The notes under the pieces: model-generated
What the model saw: only the letters and a program-made list of their open reading frames with translations
Database searches by the model: none
Told to the model about the DNA's origin: nothing
Assembly: GCA_949291125.1 (NCBI GenBank)
Contig: CASEUJ010000010.1
Span: 1 to 43,627 of the forward strand
Reading direction: 5' to 3'
Source of the DNA: an uncultured Ruminococcus sp.
GTDB lineage: Bacteria > Bacillota > Clostridia > Oscillospirales > Ruminococcaceae
Length of the DNA: 43,627 nt
Made by a program: the position numbers and the translations under genes
Shown here: positions 16,367 to 25,551 of the stretch, in pieces
Layout: every line of letters begins with the position of its first letter
Numbering within the stretch: position 1 is the stretch's first letter

Positions 16367-17545
16367 TTATTCCGTCGGTTCTGTGTCATACAAAATCCAT
16401 CCGGACACATCCTGTCTGGTCGCACCGGATATCCCCATTTCCCCGGAAACGCCATTGACATTTGCCATCAGCCACGGCAGCAGATCCGGTACATTTGCCA
16501 CCATCCAATCAAGCACTGTCTGTGCCTGCATCTGTGTTCCAAGATCCAACACCACGCCGGAAACATCGAGAGTCTGCGGATCAAACACTTCACTCGTTCC
16601 ATTCATTACGGATATAGCATCTTCTTCCAGTAATACCGGTATGCCGCCTGCCGCATCTGCAAGCGTATTCATCAGCTGTACCAGCACCTGACCGCGCCCT
16701 GGATCCTGCACCTGTGTGCCGATGTATTCGAGATCCGAACTGCGAAAAGACGGAAACTGCACATCTGTACACCAAATCTGCTGAAATCCGCCGGCACTGA
16801 TCTCCTCCACAAGCTCCATTAAATATGAAATTGTCACATCACTGAACGGGCTGACCCACGGCTTTCCGCCGTTTTCTCTGGTATTATCCAGCCACCGACT
16901 GCCGTTGCCTGCAATAAGATAGCCTGCCTGTGCATCCGCATCCGGAAGCAGATTGTCATAGAGCAGACTACACTCTGCAACTGGGATCCATCCCTGTGCT
17001 CTGGCCGCGTCTGCGATTTCCGAAAGCGACATTGTCTCCTGCACTGCACCACATTGTGCGGCAAGTGACACATCTGTCCGATACAGCACCGCACCGCCTG
17101 CAATTTTCAACGGGACCACCAGCACATTGCCATCCGGCATGGCCTGTCTTGCCACAGAGAGTGCATCTGAAAACGCCTGTGCATTCGTTAGGGCTGATGC
17201 CGGGACACGTACTCCTGCCGAAATCGTCCCCAGCGGGCTCACCACCGGTTCTGTCTCCGTAGTTTCCGTCGTTATCACTGTCGCAGATGAAGAAAATTCT
17301 TCTATATCTGTTATATCTGTCATCGCGGTGGAATCCGTTACCGCAGAAAAATCCGACTCTGAAACATTCTGTGTACCAGTAAATTGCAGGATCGGTTTTG
17401 CGACACTATAGCCCACCACACCGATCACTCCAGCAACGACAAACGTCACGCATACAGAAAGTAGTGTGCGACCTGGTCCTGTGATACGCCGCCCGTGCCG
17501 TCTTTTTTTGTATTTATGTACCTTCGGCTCTCGTCTAGTGCGCAT
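16367..17545 (-). CDS. Putative membrane-anchored glycoside hydrolase (DUF4015-like)
   Basis: A protein of about 392 residues. A very basic start (KVHKYKKRRHGRR) precedes one membrane anchor (about 26-52), then a Ser/Thr/Glu-rich linker (about 60-100), then a domain reaching the C-terminus. That domain contains WLDNTRENGGKPWVSPFS and, soon after, GFQQIWCTDVQFPSF, resembling the putative glycosyl hydrolase TIM-barrel family DUF4015 (consensus 'DEIQFDYVRFP'). The catalytic residue pattern is altered here (CTDVQFPSF), so activity is unproven. ATG 17545 is chosen since the basic/TM N-terminus starts there with a GGGGGA upstream; longer starts exist. It lies between rpe and hprK on the same strand. 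Confidence 0.65.
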   Translation of the reverse strand: MRTRREPKVHKYKKRRHGRRITGPGRTLLSVCVTFVVAGVIGVVGYSVAKPILQFTGTQNVSESDFSAVTDSTAMTDITDIEEFSSSATVITTETTETEPVVSPLGTISAGVRVPASALTNAQAFSDALSVARQAMPDGNVLVVPLKIAGGAVLYRTDVSLAAQCGAVQETMSLSEIADAARAQGWIPVAECSLLYDNLLPDADAQAGYLIAGNGSRWLDNTRENGGKPWVSPFSDVTISYLMELVEEISAGGFQQIWCTDVQFPSFRSSDLEYIGTQVQDPGRGQVLVQLMNTLADAAGGIPVLLEEDAISVMNGTSEVFDPQTLDVSGVVLDLGTQMQAQTVLDWMVANVPDLLPWLMANVNGVSGEMGISGATRQDVSGWILYDTEPTE

Positions 17546-17635
17546 CTTCTGTCCCCCGTTCCTTGCTACAATCATCCGACGCATTGCTATACATACGCCG
17601 CCGATCTGTCCGATCATATGCAGCTGATTTCTGAA

Positions 17636-18319
17636 TTATTCTGTGCCTTGCAAAAAGAGCTTTTCAGCCTCATCATGGATCTGTCGCACCGCAAAACGCA
17701 GATCCGCTTGGTTGAACAAATAGCTTCCCATTACTAAGATTTCAGCACCGGCACGCAGCACATGCGGTGCAGTTTCCACGTTAATGCCGCCGTCAACTTC
17801 AATCTGACATAGCAAACCGTGTTTCTGGATATAATCTTGAAGTGCTTCTACTTTTGCGACCATATCCCAGAGGAAAGACTGTCCGCCAAATCCTGGCTCT
17901 ACGGTCATCACCAGAACCACTTCTACCTGATCCAAATATGGGATCGCCTCTTCCCATGACGTAGCCGGCTTTAACACGATACCCGCCTGTGCACCCGCAT
18001 CATGAATGGCACAGATGGTTTTTTTCGGATCGCTGTCGCTTTCCAGATGAAATGTCACTAAATCTGCCCCTGCCTTCACAAACTGCGATGCATACCGCAG
18101 CGGATCTGAGATCATCAAATGGACATCCATAAAAAGCGGCGTACAATGATCGATCGCTGCCAAAACCGGCATGCCAAATGTAATGTTCGGGACAAAATGT
18201 CCATCCATCACATCAAAGTGGAGCATGTCGATACCGGCATGATCAAGGCCTGTAACAACTGTCGTTAAATTCGCCATATCTGCACTTAGTATTGACGCAG
18301 AAATTTGCATTTTTTTCAA
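17636..18319 (-). CDS. rpe: Ribulose-phosphate 3-epimerase
   Basis: A 227-residue TIM-barrel enzyme interconverting ribulose 5-phosphate and xylulose 5-phosphate in the pentose phosphate pathway. It shows ISASILSADMANL at the N-terminus, HFDVMDGHFVPNITFG (about 34-49) with a metal-binding His/Asp, HLMISDP, MTVEPGFGGQSFL (about 138-150) and VDGGIN (about 175-180). The start is either TTG at 18319 (13 nt after GGAGGAG) or ATG at 18310; TTG has the better spacing, ATG the more usual N-terminus. It is the first gene of the minus-strand cluster leading to dnaE. Confidence 0.95.
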   Translation of the reverse strand: MKKMQISASILSADMANLTTVVTGLDHAGIDMLHFDVMDGHFVPNITFGMPVLAAIDHCTPLFMDVHLMISDPLRYASQFVKAGADLVTFHLESDSDPKKTICAIHDAGAQAGIVLKPATSWEEAIPYLDQVEVVLVMTVEPGFGGQSFLWDMVAKVEALQDYIQKHGLLCQIEVDGGINVETAPHVLRAGAEILVMGSYLFNQADLRFAVRQIHDEAEKLFLQGTE

Positions 18320-18424
18320 GATTTCTCAATCGCTCCTCCCATCAATGCCGAATTCCAGACACATCGTCTGATATGTTGTCCCATATCACAGCATGCCATT
18401 GGACGACATTGTATTTCTTTAATT

Positions 18425-18453
18425 ATTATATATGAAATCATGATTTTCGTCAA
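18425..18453 (-). promoter_or_regulatory. Promoter of the rpe-hprK-dnaE cluster
   Basis: On the minus strand TTGACG (forward 18448-18453) and TATAAT (forward 18425-18430) are separated by 17 nt, about 105 nt upstream of rpe. No other strong promoter was noticed before dnaE, so a long polycistronic message is likely. Confidence 0.7.
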
Positions 18454-18805
18454 TAGCATTTTGGCATGAAATCTGTTCTTTTTTGTACTTTTCGTTTTTT
18501 TCATTTTCAAAATGATCCTACATGTAAGAGTCGCAACCGCATGAATCTGTGAAAGACACCAGTATTAAATTGGGCAGTCTTATTTTTGATTGAGTACGAA
18601 AAACACTGGGCGTCGTCTGCTTGCCCCGTACCAATCCAGAAAAAGCATGTTCCAGCAATCGCTGATTCATATAAGCAAGATGATATTATCAATATCGATT
18701 CTTATTTGTTCATCATATATTCTGTTTTGATTTATTTTTTAAAAACATTTCTGCTTTGTGTGAAAGTTTTTTGGTGCTTTTCGTGTAAAAATCAGCTGAA
18801 AAAGC
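18454..18805. other. AT-rich intergenic stretch without a recognisable gene
   Basis: This lies between the divergent rpe and fucose promoters. It is AT-rich and holds only short reading frames without ribosome binding sites or family resemblance (the longest, on the plus strand from 18586, runs into the fucose promoter). No regulator gene is present. Operator sites for the fucose operon may lie here, but no clear palindrome was recognised. Confidence 0.5.
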
Positions 18806-18834
18806 TGGACATTTTAATCAAAAAAATGTATAAT
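18806..18834 (+). promoter_or_regulatory. Fucose operon promoter
   Basis: TGGACA at 18806-18811 and a perfect TATAAT at 18829-18834 have a 17-nt spacer. The leader to the fucA ATG is about 125 nt. Confidence 0.8.
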
Positions 18835-18965
18835 GGATAGTGTATACGACATCGCGCTGATCCTTACGGTTACCTTTTAGATCTTACGATTTTCTTTTAT
18901 CTGATACGCACGTGAAAAGTGTTAATGTGTCACAAACAGAAATTTTCATTTCCAGGAGGCTTGTT

Positions 18966-19655
18966 ATGAACGAACAAGAAATCAAAGACCAACTCTGTGA
19001 TATCTGCCACAAAATGTGGCAGCTCGGCTGGGTCGCGGCAAATGACGGCAATGTTTCTGTCAAACTGGATGACGGTACTTTTTTTGCAACGCCAACCGGT
19101 ATGAGCAAGAGCTTTATCACGCCAGACAAGTTGGTACGGATCAACGACAAAGGGGAGGTCTTAGAAGGTGCAACGGGACTACGCCCGTCTTCAGAGATCA
19201 AGATGCACCTATGCTGTTATCGAGAGCGTCCTGATGTGGGTGCAGTGCTCCACGCACATCCACCGACTGCAACCGGATATGCAGTGGCGAACAAGGCACT
19301 GGATGAATACACTATGATCGAATCGGTCATCGCCATCGGTTCCGTTCCGGTGACGCCATACGGTACACCCTCAACAGACGAAGTACCGGAGGCAATCAAG
19401 CCATATTTACAGGAACACGATGTAATGCTGTTGCAAAACCACGGCGCACTGACAGTGGGAGCAAATCTGATCACAGCATATTATCGCATGGAAACGCTTG
19501 AATTATTTGCTAAGATCTCTTTGAATGCGCATCTATTAGGTGGCGCACAGGAGATTTCCAGGGAAAATATTGAACGGCTGTGCAATATGCGTGCGCAATA
19601 CGGCGTCACTGGAAAGCACCCGGGTTATAAGAAGTATCCCAACGGTCAGAACTAA
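18966..19655 (+). CDS. fucA: L-fuculose-1-phosphate aldolase
   Basis: A 229-residue class II (zinc) aldolase that cleaves L-fuculose 1-phosphate to dihydroxyacetone phosphate and L-lactaldehyde. The conserved pocket is visible: NDGNVSVKL (about 26-34), GMSK near 45-48, SSEIKMHL with Glu77, HAHPPTATGYA with His96 and His98, and LLQNHGALTVG with His159. These three His are the expected zinc ligands and Glu77 the catalytic acid/base. ATG 18966 is chosen over an upstream in-frame ATG because CAGGAGG lies directly ahead. It is the first gene of fucA-fucU-kinase-fucI. Related L-ribulose-phosphate epimerases share the fold, but the context settles fucose. Confidence 0.93.
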   Translation: MNEQEIKDQLCDICHKMWQLGWVAANDGNVSVKLDDGTFFATPTGMSKSFITPDKLVRINDKGEVLEGATGLRPSSEIKMHLCCYRERPDVGAVLHAHPPTATGYAVANKALDEYTMIESVIAIGSVPVTPYGTPSTDEVPEAIKPYLQEHDVMLLQNHGALTVGANLITAYYRMETLELFAKISLNAHLLGGAQEISRENIERLCNMRAQYGVTGKHPGYKKYPNGQN

Positions 19656-19669
19656 CAGGAGGCTCATTT

Positions 19670-20113
19670 ATGCTCAAACACATCCCTGCCATTTTAACGC
19701 CAGAGCTTCTGAAGATCCTGATGGAAATGGGACATGGCGATGAAATCGTCATTGCAGACGGCAATTTTCCCGGTGCTGCGATCGCAAAACGGCTTATTCG
19801 GCTGGACGGTCATGGTGTGCCGGAAGTATTGCAAGCGGTAATGCACTTTTTCCCACTGGATGCCTACAGCGAAAAGCCAGTGGCGTTGATGGAAGTAGTG
19901 CCCGGCGATCCGGTGGTTCCAACGATTTGGGACACTTACCGCGAAATTATCGCCAAGGAAGAACCGAAACACTGCGACATTGAATTTGTAGAACGCTTTG
20001 CCTTTTATGAACGTGCCAGAAATGCCTATGCGGTAATCGCCACAGGTGAAACCGCAATCTACGCCAACATCCTGCTCAAAAAAGGCGTGGTCGATGCGGA
20101 GGAAAATATATGA
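19670..20113 (+). CDS. fucU: L-fucose mutarotase (RbsD/FucU family)
   Basis: A 147-residue protein of the RbsD/FucU family, cytosolic enzymes that interconvert the alpha and beta anomers of fucose and speed use by the isomerase. The start LKHIPAILTPELLKILMEMGHGDEIVIADGNFPG contains the catalytic His/Asp region (MGHGDEIVIADGNFP); ERFAFYERARNAYAVIATGE followed by YANILLKKGVV is the family C-terminus. ATG 19670 follows CAGGAGG. It is 14 nt after fucA and overlaps the kinase start by 4 nt, showing tight translational coupling. Confidence 0.92.
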   Translation: MLKHIPAILTPELLKILMEMGHGDEIVIADGNFPGAAIAKRLIRLDGHGVPEVLQAVMHFFPLDAYSEKPVALMEVVPGDPVVPTIWDTYREIIAKEEPKHCDIEFVERFAFYERARNAYAVIATGETAIYANILLKKGVVDAEENI

Positions 20114-21573
20114 AGCGCTATGTATTGGCGCTGGACTTTGGCGCATCATCCGGCCGTGCCATGCTGGCCTGCTATGACGGCAACTCCATAAAACTCCAGG
20201 AAGTCCACCGATTTGTCAACACCCCCATTGAAAAAGATGGGAATCTATACTGGGATGTCCCCCAGTTGATGCAAGAACTAGAAACTGGACTGCAAAAAGC
20301 ATATGCCATTGCCCCCTTTGAAAGCATCGGTATCGACACCTGGGGTGTAGACTATGGCATGCTAGACAAAGATGGTAAATTGATGGGCAATCCCCCGCAT
20401 TACCGCGACAAACGCAGCGAAGGTTATTCCGAGCGGCTCTGTGCGCAAATGACATCGGAAACTTTATATGCACGCACCGGCACTCAGATTATGGATATCA
20501 ACACATTGTTCCAACTGATGAGCCAACGGGACGACGAGGGGTTTTCCGGATGCCATAAAATGCTTCTGATGCCGGATCTCTTTGCCTATCTGCTCACCGG
20601 GACAATCTCGGCAGAACGCTCCATCGCAAGCACCACCCAGATGCTCTCGGCAAAAACCGGCACATGGGACACATCGCTTTTGGACGCTCAAAATATCCCG
20701 GCTTCCCTGATGCCTGCAATTGTAGAAAGCGGTACAGAAAAGGGCGTGCTCTCACAAGAAGTGCAGCAGCGTCTTTCACTGCCGCCGATCCGCGTAACGG
20801 CAGTTTGCGGACATGACACCCAGTGTGCATCGTTTGCCGCACCGGCAAAAACGGACAAGCATATTTTTTTAAGTTGCGGCACATGGTCACTGTTCGGGAC
20901 ACAGTGTGATTCCCCAATCTTGACGCCGCAGGCAGCCAACCTTGGGCTTTCCAACGAGATCGGCTATGGCAAAACCGTAACATTCCTGAAAAATATCATC
21001 GGTTTGTGGCTGATTCAAGAGTCGCGCCGCGAATTCGAGCGGCAAGGGCAGCATTACAGCTATGCAGAAATCGAAGCCTTAGCAACCCACAATCTGTCCA
21101 CTCCTTGCGCCATTGATCCAGATGATCCATGCTTTGTTGCACCGGGAGACATTCCGGGAAGGGTGCAAGACTTTTGCCGCAAAACCGGTCAGCCTATACC
21201 GCAAACACCGGGTGCGATTTTCCGCTGTATTTACGAAAGCTTGGCGATGAAATATCGTACTGCACTGGAAGAACTGGAACGCTGTACCGGAGAGACCTAT
21301 CCAGTGATCCACCTTGTCGGTGGCGGTACAAAAGATCGGCTCTTATGCCAGCTGACAGCAGATTTCTGCCAACGGCCGGTGGTGGCGGGACCTATAGAAG
21401 CCACTATTTATGGAAACGCTGCGATCCAGCTGTTGTCCATCGGTGCTATTGCATCACCGCAAGCAGCAAGAGCGTGTATTGCAAACTCAGAAACACTAAA
21501 GACCTATACACCAGGAAAATTTCCAGAACTGCATTATCGCATGTTCCAAAATATGATTAAACAAGAAAAGTGA
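20110..21573 (+). CDS. Fuculokinase of the rhamnulokinase (RhaB) type
   Basis: A 487-residue FGGY/ASKHA sugar kinase. N-terminal phosphate loop ALDFGASSGRAML (about 7-19), substrate region IGIDTWGVDYGMLDKDG (about 73-89), catalytic Asp in CGHDTQCASFA (about 236-246), SCGTWSLFG (about 256-264), LKNIIGLWLIQESRRE, and an adenosine loop HLVGGGTKDRLL (about 402-413). All these match RhaB more closely than the E. coli FucK subgroup. Flanked by fucU and fucI, it most likely phosphorylates L-fuculose; rhamnulose is possible too. The 4-nt overlap with fucU and a 9-nt gap to fucI define one operon. No rhamnose isomerase or aldolase is nearby, which supports the fucose role. Confidence 0.88.
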   Translation: MKRYVLALDFGASSGRAMLACYDGNSIKLQEVHRFVNTPIEKDGNLYWDVPQLMQELETGLQKAYAIAPFESIGIDTWGVDYGMLDKDGKLMGNPPHYRDKRSEGYSERLCAQMTSETLYARTGTQIMDINTLFQLMSQRDDEGFSGCHKMLLMPDLFAYLLTGTISAERSIASTTQMLSAKTGTWDTSLLDAQNIPASLMPAIVESGTEKGVLSQEVQQRLSLPPIRVTAVCGHDTQCASFAAPAKTDKHIFLSCGTWSLFGTQCDSPILTPQAANLGLSNEIGYGKTVTFLKNIIGLWLIQESRREFERQGQHYSYAEIEALATHNLSTPCAIDPDDPCFVAPGDIPGRVQDFCRKTGQPIPQTPGAIFRCIYESLAMKYRTALEELERCTGETYPVIHLVGGGTKDRLLCQLTADFCQRPVVAGPIEATIYGNAAIQLLSIGAIASPQAARACIANSETLKTYTPGKFPELHYRMFQNMIKQEK

Positions 21574-21582
21574 GGAAATATC

Positions 21583-23382
21583 ATGTATCCAAGAATCGGA
21601 ATCCGTCCAGTCATTGACGGAAGACAGTTTGGCGTTCGGGAAGATCTCGAACAACAGACTATGCATATGGCATATGCCGCAAAAGAATTGATTGAATCCA
21701 ATCTGCGCTATCCGGATGGCTCGAAAGTAGAGTGTGTCATCTCCCCCACCACTATTGGCGGTGGCGCAGAAAGCTATGAATGTGAGACCTTTTTTCAGAC
21801 CCAGAATGTCTGCGCAACTCTTTCAGTCACGCCATGCTGGTGTTATGGCAGTGAAACCATGGACTTAAATCCCTTGACCATCAAAGCAGTCTGGGGCTTT
21901 AACGGTACAGAGCGTCCGGGTGCTGTATACCTGGCGGCATGCATGGCAGCACATGCCCAACGCGGCCTGCCGGCATTCTCGATCTATGGTCATGACGTAC
22001 AGGACAAGGATGATACTTCTATCCCGATAGATGTGCAGGAGAAGATCTTGCGCTTTGCCAAGTGTGCCGTTGCTGTTGGTGTCATGCGCAACAAAGCCTA
22101 TGTAGGGCTGGGCGGCGTATCCATGGGTATTGCCGGGTCGTACTGTAACTCGGACTTCTTCCAGAAATACTTAGGCATCCGTGCTGAATGGGTGGATCTG
22201 ACCGAGATTCTCCGCCGGATCCACTTAGGCATCTATGATCACGACGAATATGAAAAGGCGCTGGCATGGGTCAAGGAAAATTGTCCGGAAGGCTATGACG
22301 TCAACACAGAAGTGCCAGAGGACAAAGAGATTGACCCATTTGGCATTAAAAAGCCCCGCACCGCAGAAGAAAAAAATAAAGAGTGGGAATTTATTGTTAA
22401 ATTCACCCTCATTGTCCAAGACATATTCCATGGAAATCCTAAGCTTTTGGAGATGGGTTGGAAGGAAGAAAGCCGGGGCAGGAATGCGATCTTAGGCGGC
22501 TTCCAGGGTCAACGCATGTGGACGGACTGGTTGCCGAATGGTGACTTTACCGAGGCAATCTTAAACTCCAGCTTTGACTGGAACGGCAAGAAAGAACCAA
22601 CCATCCTAGCAACGGAAAACGACGGTCTGAACGGAACAGCCATGCTCTTTGGCAAACTACTGACCGGTACAGCAACTGTCTTTGCCGACGTACGCACTTA
22701 TTGGAGTCCAGAGGCAGTCAAGCGCGTTACCGGCATTACACCGACAGGGAAAGCGGCAAACGGCTTTATCCACCTGATCAACAGCGGTGCTGCGGCACTG
22801 GACGGCACTGGTGCATCCAAAGATGAAAATGGCAATGGCGTAATGAAGCCATGGTGGGATGTAACTCACAATGACATCCGCGCCATGCTAGATGCTACCG
22901 ACTGGGCACCGGCAAATCTCGGATATTTCCGCGGCGGCGGATTCTCATCTCACTATCGGACACGGGCAGAAATGCCGGTGACCATGATCCGCGTCAATAT
23001 CTTAAACGGCACACAGCCGCTGTTGCAAATCGCAGAGGGCTATACCGTAGATCTCCCGGATGAGATTCATAATCCGCTCGATGCCAGAACCGACAAGACC
23101 TGGCCGACCACATGGTTTGTACCGAATCTCACGGGTAAAGGTGCATTTGCCGATGTCTACAACGTCATGGCAAACTGGGGCGCAAACCACGGTTGCCTAG
23201 CATACGGTCATATCGGTGCAGATCTGATCACGTTGGCAAGTATGCTGCGCATTCCGGTTTCCATGCACAATGTACCGGAAGAACGTATCTATCGGCCACA
23301 CACTTGGAGTGCTTACGGTACCAAAGATTTGGAAGCAGCAGATTATCGTGCATGCGCAGAATATGGTCCGATCTATCGATAA
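21583..23382 (+). CDS. fucI: L-fucose isomerase
   Basis: A 599-residue manganese-dependent ketol isomerase converting L-fucose to L-fuculose. The protein begins [22 protein letters not shown]; the metal/catalytic residues expected from E. coli FucI are present: Glu345 in ATENDGLNG, Asp369 in FADVRTYW, and His536 in [13 protein letters not shown]. Length matches the family (about 590-600). ATG 21583 has GAGGAAA upstream. It is the last gene of the operon and is followed by a strong terminator. The order fucA-fucU-kinase-fucI covers all the cytosolic steps from free fucose to DHAP and lactaldehyde; no permease or fucosidase is seen. Confidence 0.97.
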   Translation: MYPRIGIRPVIDGRQFGVREDLEQQTMHMAYAAKELIESNLRYPDGSKVECVISPTTIGGGAESYECETFFQTQNVCATLSVTPCWCYGSETMDLNPLTIKAVWGFNGTERPGAVYLAACMAAHAQRGLPAFSIYGHDVQDKDDTSIPIDVQEKILRFAKCAVAVGVMRNKAYVGLGGVSMGIAGSYCNSDFFQKYLGIRAEWVDLTEILRRIHLGIYDHDEYEKALAWVKENCPEGYDVNTEVPEDKEIDPFGIKKPRTAEEKNKEWEFIVKFTLIVQDIFHGNPKLLEMGWKEESRGRNAILGGFQGQRMWTDWLPNGDFTEAILNSSFDWNGKKEPTILATENDGLNGTAMLFGKLLTGTATVFADVRTYWSPEAVKRVTGITPTGKAANGFIHLINSGAAALDGTGASKDENGNGVMKPWWDVTHNDIRAMLDATDWAPANLGYFRGGGFSSHYRTRAEMPVTMIRVNILNGTQPLLQIAEGYTVDLPDEIHNPLDARTDKTWPTTWFVPNLTGKGAFADVYNVMANWGANHGCLAYGHIGADLITLASMLRIPVSMHNVPEERIYRPHTWSAYGTKDLEAADYRACAEYGPIYR

Positions 23383-23460
23383 TTACTATTTTTATTTTGC
23401 TGGACACTGTGCCTGATTCTCTTTTGAATCTGCGCAGATTCCATATATTCAGTTGCGAGC

Positions 23461-23503
23461 GGAAAACCGCCTTCAGGATGCACCCTGAGGGCGGTTTTCC
23501 TTT
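23461..23503 (+). terminator. Fucose operon terminator
   Basis: A 17-bp stem (23461-23477 with 23484-23500, one G-U pair) closes a 6-nt loop and is followed by TTT. It lies about 80 nt after fucI. Confidence 0.9.
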
Positions 23504-23543
23504 ATCCCATACGAAGCGCACACTAACCCCATCATTTCCAACG

Positions 23544-23575
23544 AAAAAAGTTCCAGCCAAAGCCAGAACTTTTTC
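23544..23575 (-). terminator. Terminator after the histidine kinase operon
   Basis: AAAAAGTTC and GAACTTTTT form an inverted repeat around 23546-23574; in the minus direction it ends in a T run. It lies about 170 nt beyond the kinase stop codon. Confidence 0.6.
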
Positions 23576-23748
23576 AAAGTAATATGATTCATAAGTAAAG
23601 AGAGCACGCAAAGAGTTTTCAGTACCGCCGAATTGCATACTACAACAAAACAGTGATGTAGTGATGTATAAAAATAGCACCAAGATCTGTATATCCTTGA
23701 TGCTATTCTCGCATATTCAATTCTAAACCAGCGCATCCCCTCAACAGC

Positions 23749-24639
23749 TCATGATCCCGGGAATTGTATTGTCAAGCAAAGCACCTCATCCTGATAGGAA
23801 GCCTGGATACTGCCACCCATGCGCTCTGTCAGAAGCTTTGCAATCGACAGACCCAGTCCTGTCGCATTTCTTGCGCTTTCTACGGTGTAGAAGCGATCAA
23901 AAAGACGTCCGACTACGATCGTGTCCAGTCCCTTTGCGTGATTGGAAAATGTCATCTTACCATCTTCCGTCAAGCAAATCTGCAAATCCCCATCACTGTA
24001 TTTAAGCGCATTGCTGAGAATATTGCCAAACACACGCATTATCGCAGTTTTATCCAGATTCCGCTCAATGCGTACTTCCGGCATGGTAATTTCCGGTGTA
24101 ATATGCCGCTGCTGTATCGCGCCATAATACGAAGCCAGACTTTCCTCTAAAAGTGTATTCAGACAAAGCCGTTCCATTGAAGTTTCCTGCACAGATACAA
24201 TCACAGAATAACGAAACAATTCATCTGTCAGCTGTTTCATAACTTCCGCACGGTTTGAGATCATAGAAAGATATTGTTGCATGGTCTCCGATTGCGGTTG
24301 CCGTCGGAGCAGATCCAGATAACCAAAAATTGCCGTCAGCGGTGTGCGCAGATCATGCGATATATTGGTCACCGCCTCCTTCAATTCCGTATCGCCCTGT
24401 TGAAAACGATGCCGTTCCTGTCGCAGCTGACGCAGCTGTATGTTTAGACTTTCCGCAAGCTTACGCATGTCCCGATCGCCACTTGTTATGTCGATCAGTG
24501 TATTGGTGTCGGAAGACAACTTTTGCGCCAGCATTTCTCGGATCTCCCGCGCAGACTTTTTCATTAAAGTAATTTTGATCAGCAATATTATGATCACTGC
24601 GACCAGAAGACCGCATAAGCATATCCACCACACCACCAT
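23749..24639 (-). CDS. Sensor histidine kinase
   Basis: A 296-residue kinase with one N-terminal membrane segment (about 3-25) and almost no extracytoplasmic part, then a linker. The HisKA motif NISHDLRTPLTAIFGYLDLL has the phospho-acceptor His95; the N box is FGNILSNALKYSDGD (about 206-220), and the later GLGLSIAKLLTERMGG supplies the G box. Kinases with this minimal sensor often sense through a partner ABC transporter. ATG 24639 has AAGGAG upstream. It is the last gene of response regulator - ATPase - permease - kinase, so the pair is split by the transporter genes. The signal is unknown; antimicrobial peptide or envelope stress is an inference. Confidence 0.9.
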   Translation of the reverse strand: MVVWWICLCGLLVAVIIILLIKITLMKKSAREIREMLAQKLSSDTNTLIDITSGDRDMRKLAESLNIQLRQLRQERHRFQQGDTELKEAVTNISHDLRTPLTAIFGYLDLLRRQPQSETMQQYLSMISNRAEVMKQLTDELFRYSVIVSVQETSMERLCLNTLLEESLASYYGAIQQRHITPEITMPEVRIERNLDKTAIMRVFGNILSNALKYSDGDLQICLTEDGKMTFSNHAKGLDTIVVGRLFDRFYTVESARNATGLGLSIAKLLTERMGGSIQASYQDEVLCLTIQFPGS

Positions 24640-24693
24640 ACACTCCTTACAATAATATTCGCCGATTTGCCCGCAAGTATCGGAACGGATGGA

Positions 24694-25551
24694 CTATTTG
24701 AGATCTTTTCTGCGGAAGAAATATGCCCCGCAAGCGGTTGTTACAACAACAATTGCCAGCGAATAAAGCGGCATTATTTCGATATGATCTGGCAGTACCG
24801 TGATTTCTCCGTATTGCAACATCTGACCGGATGGCAGAAAATCACACAGAAATTCATAGACCTCCCGTTTCACCCCTGTCAGGTAGTTTGGATTTTTTTC
24901 AGCAGGCTCACTATGTTCTATTGTTTCTCCATCCGCTGTCTGCTCTATCCATGTATAGCTTTCGTAATACTCCGGTGCGCTGAGTCGATTTACAATGATT
25001 ATTGTTGCAAACAAAAGGATAAATGATAAGAGTATGGTCACAACTGCTCCGCTGGACTTGCTATGAATCAGCATACTCAAAAGCAAAAACAGCGCAACAA
25101 ATGCCACAGTGGTTACCATACTGCATAGTACTAACGGCACAACAACATTCACAGGTGTTTCCAGTGTGCCCATTAGCGGAAAGCCCAGACAAATCATGAC
25201 GACAAAATAACTCAGATGCATCATCAGAGAAGCTGCCGAACAGACAATCAGATTTGAAAAATAAACAGAGATTCGGGAATGACCAGTGACTAATTTGTTG
25301 CGAATGGTACCATCGCTATACTCTGTGCCAATAAATATGCCAATAAAGACTGCAATCACAATGGCAATATACACACCGCCGGCAAAGAACAATCCATCCA
25401 ATGTGGGAAATGCAAAATCCGGTTCTACGATCTTATCCCGATAACGTGCGAGTACGGCAAATGCCGAAAGCCCGATCATAAACGCCATACCCAGCCAAAA
25501 AATCTTACTTTTCCAAAGTCTCGCAAAATTTGCACGCAATAGTTTAGTCAT
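24694..25551 (-). CDS. ABC-2 type transporter permease
   Basis: A 285-residue membrane protein with about six segments, starting MTKLLRANFARLWKSKIFWLGMAFM. The cytoplasmic motif GTEYSDGTIRNKLVTGHSR (about 75-93) is typical of BcrB/lantibiotic-immunity type ABC-2 permeases. A polar loop of about 55 residues before the last segment (YYESYTWIEQTADGET and on) faces outside and could contact a substrate or the kinase. ATG 25551 is supported by GGAGGGG and overlaps the ATPase stop by 8 nt. With the ATPase it forms an exporter; the substrate cannot be read from sequence. Confidence 0.85.
   Translation of the reverse strand: MTKLLRANFARLWKSKIFWLGMAFMIGLSAFAVLARYRDKIVEPDFAFPTLDGLFFAGGVYIAIVIAVFIGIFIGTEYSDGTIRNKLVTGHSRISVYFSNLIVCSAASLMMHLSYFVVMICLGFPLMGTLETPVNVVVPLVLCSMVTTVAFVALFLLLSMLIHSKSSGAVVTILLSFILLFATIIIVNRLSAPEYYESYTWIEQTADGETIEHSEPAEKNPNYLTGVKREVYEFLCDFLPSGQMLQYGEITVLPDHIEIMPLYSLAIVVVTTACGAYFFRRKDLK

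Larger units (their letters stand above)
23383..23748. other. Intergenic region with two terminators
   Basis: Between convergent fucI and the histidine kinase gene. It holds two hairpins, listed separately, and otherwise only shadow reading frames. No gene or mobile remnant was recognised. Confidence 0.6.

Noticed and set aside
18586-18840. 84-codon plus-strand reading frame upstream of fucA
   Set aside because: No ribosome binding site, AT-rich low-complexity product, and it overlaps the fucose promoter.
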